Part shown: piece after piece, positions 60,856 through 64,000 of the stretch
Position numbering within the stretch: position 1 is the stretch's first letter
Layout: every line of letters starts with the position of its first letter
Assembly (NCBI RefSeq): GCF_051020975.1
Contig: NW_027478159.1
Span: 10,246,501-10,310,500, forward strand
DNA length: 64,000 nucleotides
Direction: 5' to 3'
Source of the DNA: Osmia lignaria lignaria
Lineage: Eukaryota > Arthropoda > Insecta > Hymenoptera > Megachilidae
Made by a program: the position numbers and the translations under genes
The notes under the pieces: model-generated
Seen by the model: the letters and a program-made list of their open reading frames with translations, nothing else
The model's database searches: none
What the model was told of the DNA's origin: nothing

Positions 60856-61859
60856 ATGATATTGTTATTAAATGTACATTGATCTGTGGGTAGTGATCAG
60901 TACATTACATTATACCTAATGTAGATATAGTAATAATGATATTGTTATTAAATGTACATTACGTATCTAATGTAGATATAGTACTAATGATATTGTTACT
61001 AAATGTACATTGATCTGTGGGAATGAATGAGTATATTACATTATATTCAATGTAGATATAGTACCAATGATACTGTTATTAAATGTACATTGATCTGTGG
61101 GAAGGAGTCTGTATATTACATTATATCTAATGTAGATATGGTAATAATGATATTGTTTTTCAATATACATTACATATCTAATGTAGATACAGTACTAATG
61201 ATAATGTTATTAAATGCACATTCATCTGTGGGAACGAATAAGTATATTACATTATATCTAATGTAGATATAGTAATAATGATATTGTTATTAAATGTACA
61301 TTGATCTGTTGGAATGAATCAATATATTACATTATATCGAATGTAGATATAGTACTAATGATATTGTTATTAAATGTACATTACATATCCAATGTAGATA
61401 TAGTACTAATGATTTTGTTACTAAATGAACATTGATCTGTGGGAATGAATCAGTATATTACATTATATCGTAGGTAGATATAGTGTTCACGATATTGTTA
61501 TTAAATGTACATTGATCTGTGGGAATGAATCTGTACGTGACATTTTATCTAATGTAGATGTAGTAATAGAGATATTGATATTAAAGGAACATTGATCTGT
61601 GGGTGGGAATCAGTGTATTACATTATATCTAGTGTAGATATGGTAATTATGACATTGGTACTAAATGTAGGTACATTGGTCTGTTGGAATGTATCACTAT
61701 ATGACATTATATCTAATGTAGATATAGTACTAATGATATTGTTATTAAATGTACATTGATCTGTGGGGATTAATCAGTATATTACATTATATCTAGTGTA
61801 GATATGGTAATAATGATATTGTTATTAAGTGCACATTACATATCCAATGTAGATATAGT

Positions 61860-63240
61860 ACTAATGATATTGTTATTAAATGCACATTCATCTGTGGGAA
61901 CGAATAACTATATTACATTATATCGAATGTAGATATAGTACTAAGGATATTGTTATTAAGTATACATTGATCTGTTGGAAGGAATCAGTATATTACATTA
62001 TGTCCAACGGAAATATAGTAATAATGGCATTGTTTGTAAATGTATATTACATATCTACTGTAGATACAGTACTAATGATATTGTTATTAAATGTACATTG
62101 TTCTGTGGGAACGAATCAGTATATTACATTATTTCGAATGTAGATATAGTAATAATGATATTGTTATTAAATGTACATTGATCTGTGGGAGGGAATCAGT
62201 ATATTACATTATATCGAATGTAGATATAGTGCTAATGATATTGTTATTAAATGTACATTACATATATAATGTAGATATAGTGCTAATGATATTGTTATTA
62301 AATGTACATTACACATATAATGTAGATATGGTACTAATGATATTGTTATTAAATGTACATTACATATATAATGTAGATATAGTACTAATGATATTGTTAT
62401 TAAATGTACATTGATCTGTGGGGATTAATCACTATATTACATTATATCTAGTGTAGATATGGTAATAACGACATTGGTACAAAATGTAGGCACATTGATC
62501 TGTTGGAATGTATCACTATATGACATTATATCTAATGTAGTCATAGTAATAATGATATTGTTTATAAATGTACATTGATCTTAGGGAAGGTATCAGTATA
62601 TTACATTATATCTAATGTAGATATGGTAATAATAATATCGTTATTAAATGTACATTGATCTGTGGGATGGAATCAGTATATTACATTATGTCTAGTGTAG
62701 ATATGGTAATAACGACATTGGTACCAAATGTAGGCACATTCATCTGTTGGAATGTATCATTATATGACATTATATGTAATGTAGTCATAGTAATAATGAT
62801 ATGGTTATTAAATGTACATTGATCTGTGGGTAGTAATCAGTACATTACATTATATCTCATGTAGATATCGTAATAATGACATTGGTACAAAATGTAGGCA
62901 CATTGATCTGTTGGAATGTATCACTATATGACATTATATCTAATGTAGTCATCTGAATAATGATATTGTTTATAAATGTACATTGATCTGTGGGAAGGTA
63001 TCAGTATATTACATTATATCTAATGTAGATATGGTAATAATAATATCGTTATTAAATGTACATTGGTCTGTGGGATGGAATCAGTATATTACATTATGTC
63101 TAGTGTAGATATGGTAATAACGACATTGGTACCAAATGTAGGCACATTCATCTGTTGGAATGTATCATTATATGACATTATATCTAATGTAGTCATAGTA
63201 ATAATGATATTGTTATTAAATGTACATTGATCTGTGGGAA
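61860..63240 (+). repeat. Sat2 segment duplicated from 9,000 bp upstream (copy 2)
   Basis: Counterpart of 52,860-54,240. The 51-bp triple run lies at 62,260-62,412. Similarity stops abruptly at about 63,240, where the next monomer is of the 'tatagaatg' type. Confidence 0.85.
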
Positions 63241-64000
63241 CGAATCAATATATTACATTATATAGAATGTAGATATAGTACCAATGATATTGTTATTAAA
63301 CGTACATTGATCTGTGGGAAGGAATCCGTATATTACGTTATATCTATTGTAGATATGGTAATAATGATATTGTTATTAAATGTTCATTGATCTGTGGGTA
63401 GTAATCAGTACATTACATTATATCTCATGTAGATATCGTAATAATGACATTGGTATTAAATGTAGGCACATTGATCTGTTGGAATGTATCTGTATATGAC
63501 ATTATTTATAATGTAGATATAGTAATAATGATATTGTTATTAAATGTACATTGGTCTGTGGGTTTGTAATCAGTACATTACATTATATCTAATCTAGATA
63601 TGGTAATAATGACATTGGTATTAAATGCACATTACATATCTAATGTAGATATAGTACTAATGGTAGTGTTATTAAATGTACATTGATCTGCGGGAATGAA
63701 TCAATATATTACATTATATAGGATGTAGCTGTAGTACCAAGGATATTGTTAGAAAATGTACATTTATCTGTGGGAAGGAATCAGTATATTACATTATATC
63801 TAATGTAGATATGGTAATAATGATATTGTTTTTAAATGTACATTACATATCTAATGTAGATATAGTACCAATGATATTGTTATTAAATGTACATAGATCT
63901 GTGGGTAGCAATCAGTATATTACAATATATCTCATGTAGATGTCGTAATAATGACATTGGCATTAAATGTAGGTACATTGATCTGTTGAAATGTATCTGT

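Larger units (their letters stand above)
52491..64000 (+). repeat. Sat2: main forward array, 80-bp monomers with 84-bp and 51-bp variants
   Basis: The core unit holds 'gatctgtggg', 'atcagtatattacatta', 'gtagatatagtactaatgatattg' and 'ttattaaatgtacatt'; successive 'gatctg' landmarks lie 80 bp apart (for example 52,889 and 52,969). An 84-bp form carries 'atgtaggcacattgatctgt'. A 51-bp form lacks the 'gatctgtggg...gtatatt' part. Each unit has the perfect palindrome AATGTACATT and the inverted repeat ACATTA-tatc-TAATGT. The open frames of 64-107 codons found here merely follow the repeat and are not called as genes. The array is open at the right window edge. Confidence 0.95.

Noticed and set aside
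52975..62414. Sat2 ORFs of 64-107 codons
   Set aside because: They read through 80- and 51-bp repeats, are rich in repeated I/L/N/Y strings, and move with the repeat copies.

Overview
The window is non-host-gene, repeat-only eukaryotic DNA, most likely constitutive heterochromatin (pericentromeric, subtelomeric or similar) of an arthropod, probably an insect. The lineage guess rests on one Ty3/gypsy retroelement with a 17.6/297/412-like pol and an insect-errantivirus-like env remnant; species cannot be told. I see no host protein-coding gene, no RNA gene and no CRISPR array.

Layout. (1) 1 to about 43,012: about 133 head-to-tail copies of a 322-bp satellite (Sat1), all in one orientation, with nested higher-order repeats of 2, 3, 4, 6, 14 and about 20 monomers. 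The window opens inside this array. (2) 43,013-64,000: a second, AT-rich satellite (Sat2) of roughly 80-bp monomers with 84-bp and 51-bp variants. It runs in reverse orientation up to an inversion axis near 52,490 and in forward orientation from there to the window end. (3) 43,848-52,098: an 8,251-bp LTR retrotransposon on the minus strand, inserted into Sat2, with 741-bp LTRs that differ at one base and a 4-bp ATAT target duplication. Sat2 reads through once the element and one ATAT are removed.

The retroelement has, in sense order (right to left): 5' LTR, a PBS matching a Leu-type tRNA 3' end, gag with a CCHC knuckle, and a -1 frameshift into protease/RT/RNase H/(macro-like domain)/integrase. 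After pol come an env-like 157-codon ORF joined to pol by ATGA, an out-of-frame env-like remnant, a 150-codon cysteine-rich ORF, a polypurine tract and the 3' LTR. Gag and pol are uninterrupted. Env is short and broken although the LTRs are almost identical, so env decay most likely predates this insertion.

The most notable signal is a textbook -1 programmed frameshift cassette at 50,054-50,115: slippery UUUAAAC, an 8-nt spacer and an H-type pseudoknot with 6-bp and 7-bp perfect stems. Other notable points are a degenerate macro-domain-like insert between RNase H and integrase, a DGG protease triad in place of D(S/T)G, a possible new cysteine-rich ORF, the Sat1/Sat2 junction, and the Sat2 inversion axis.
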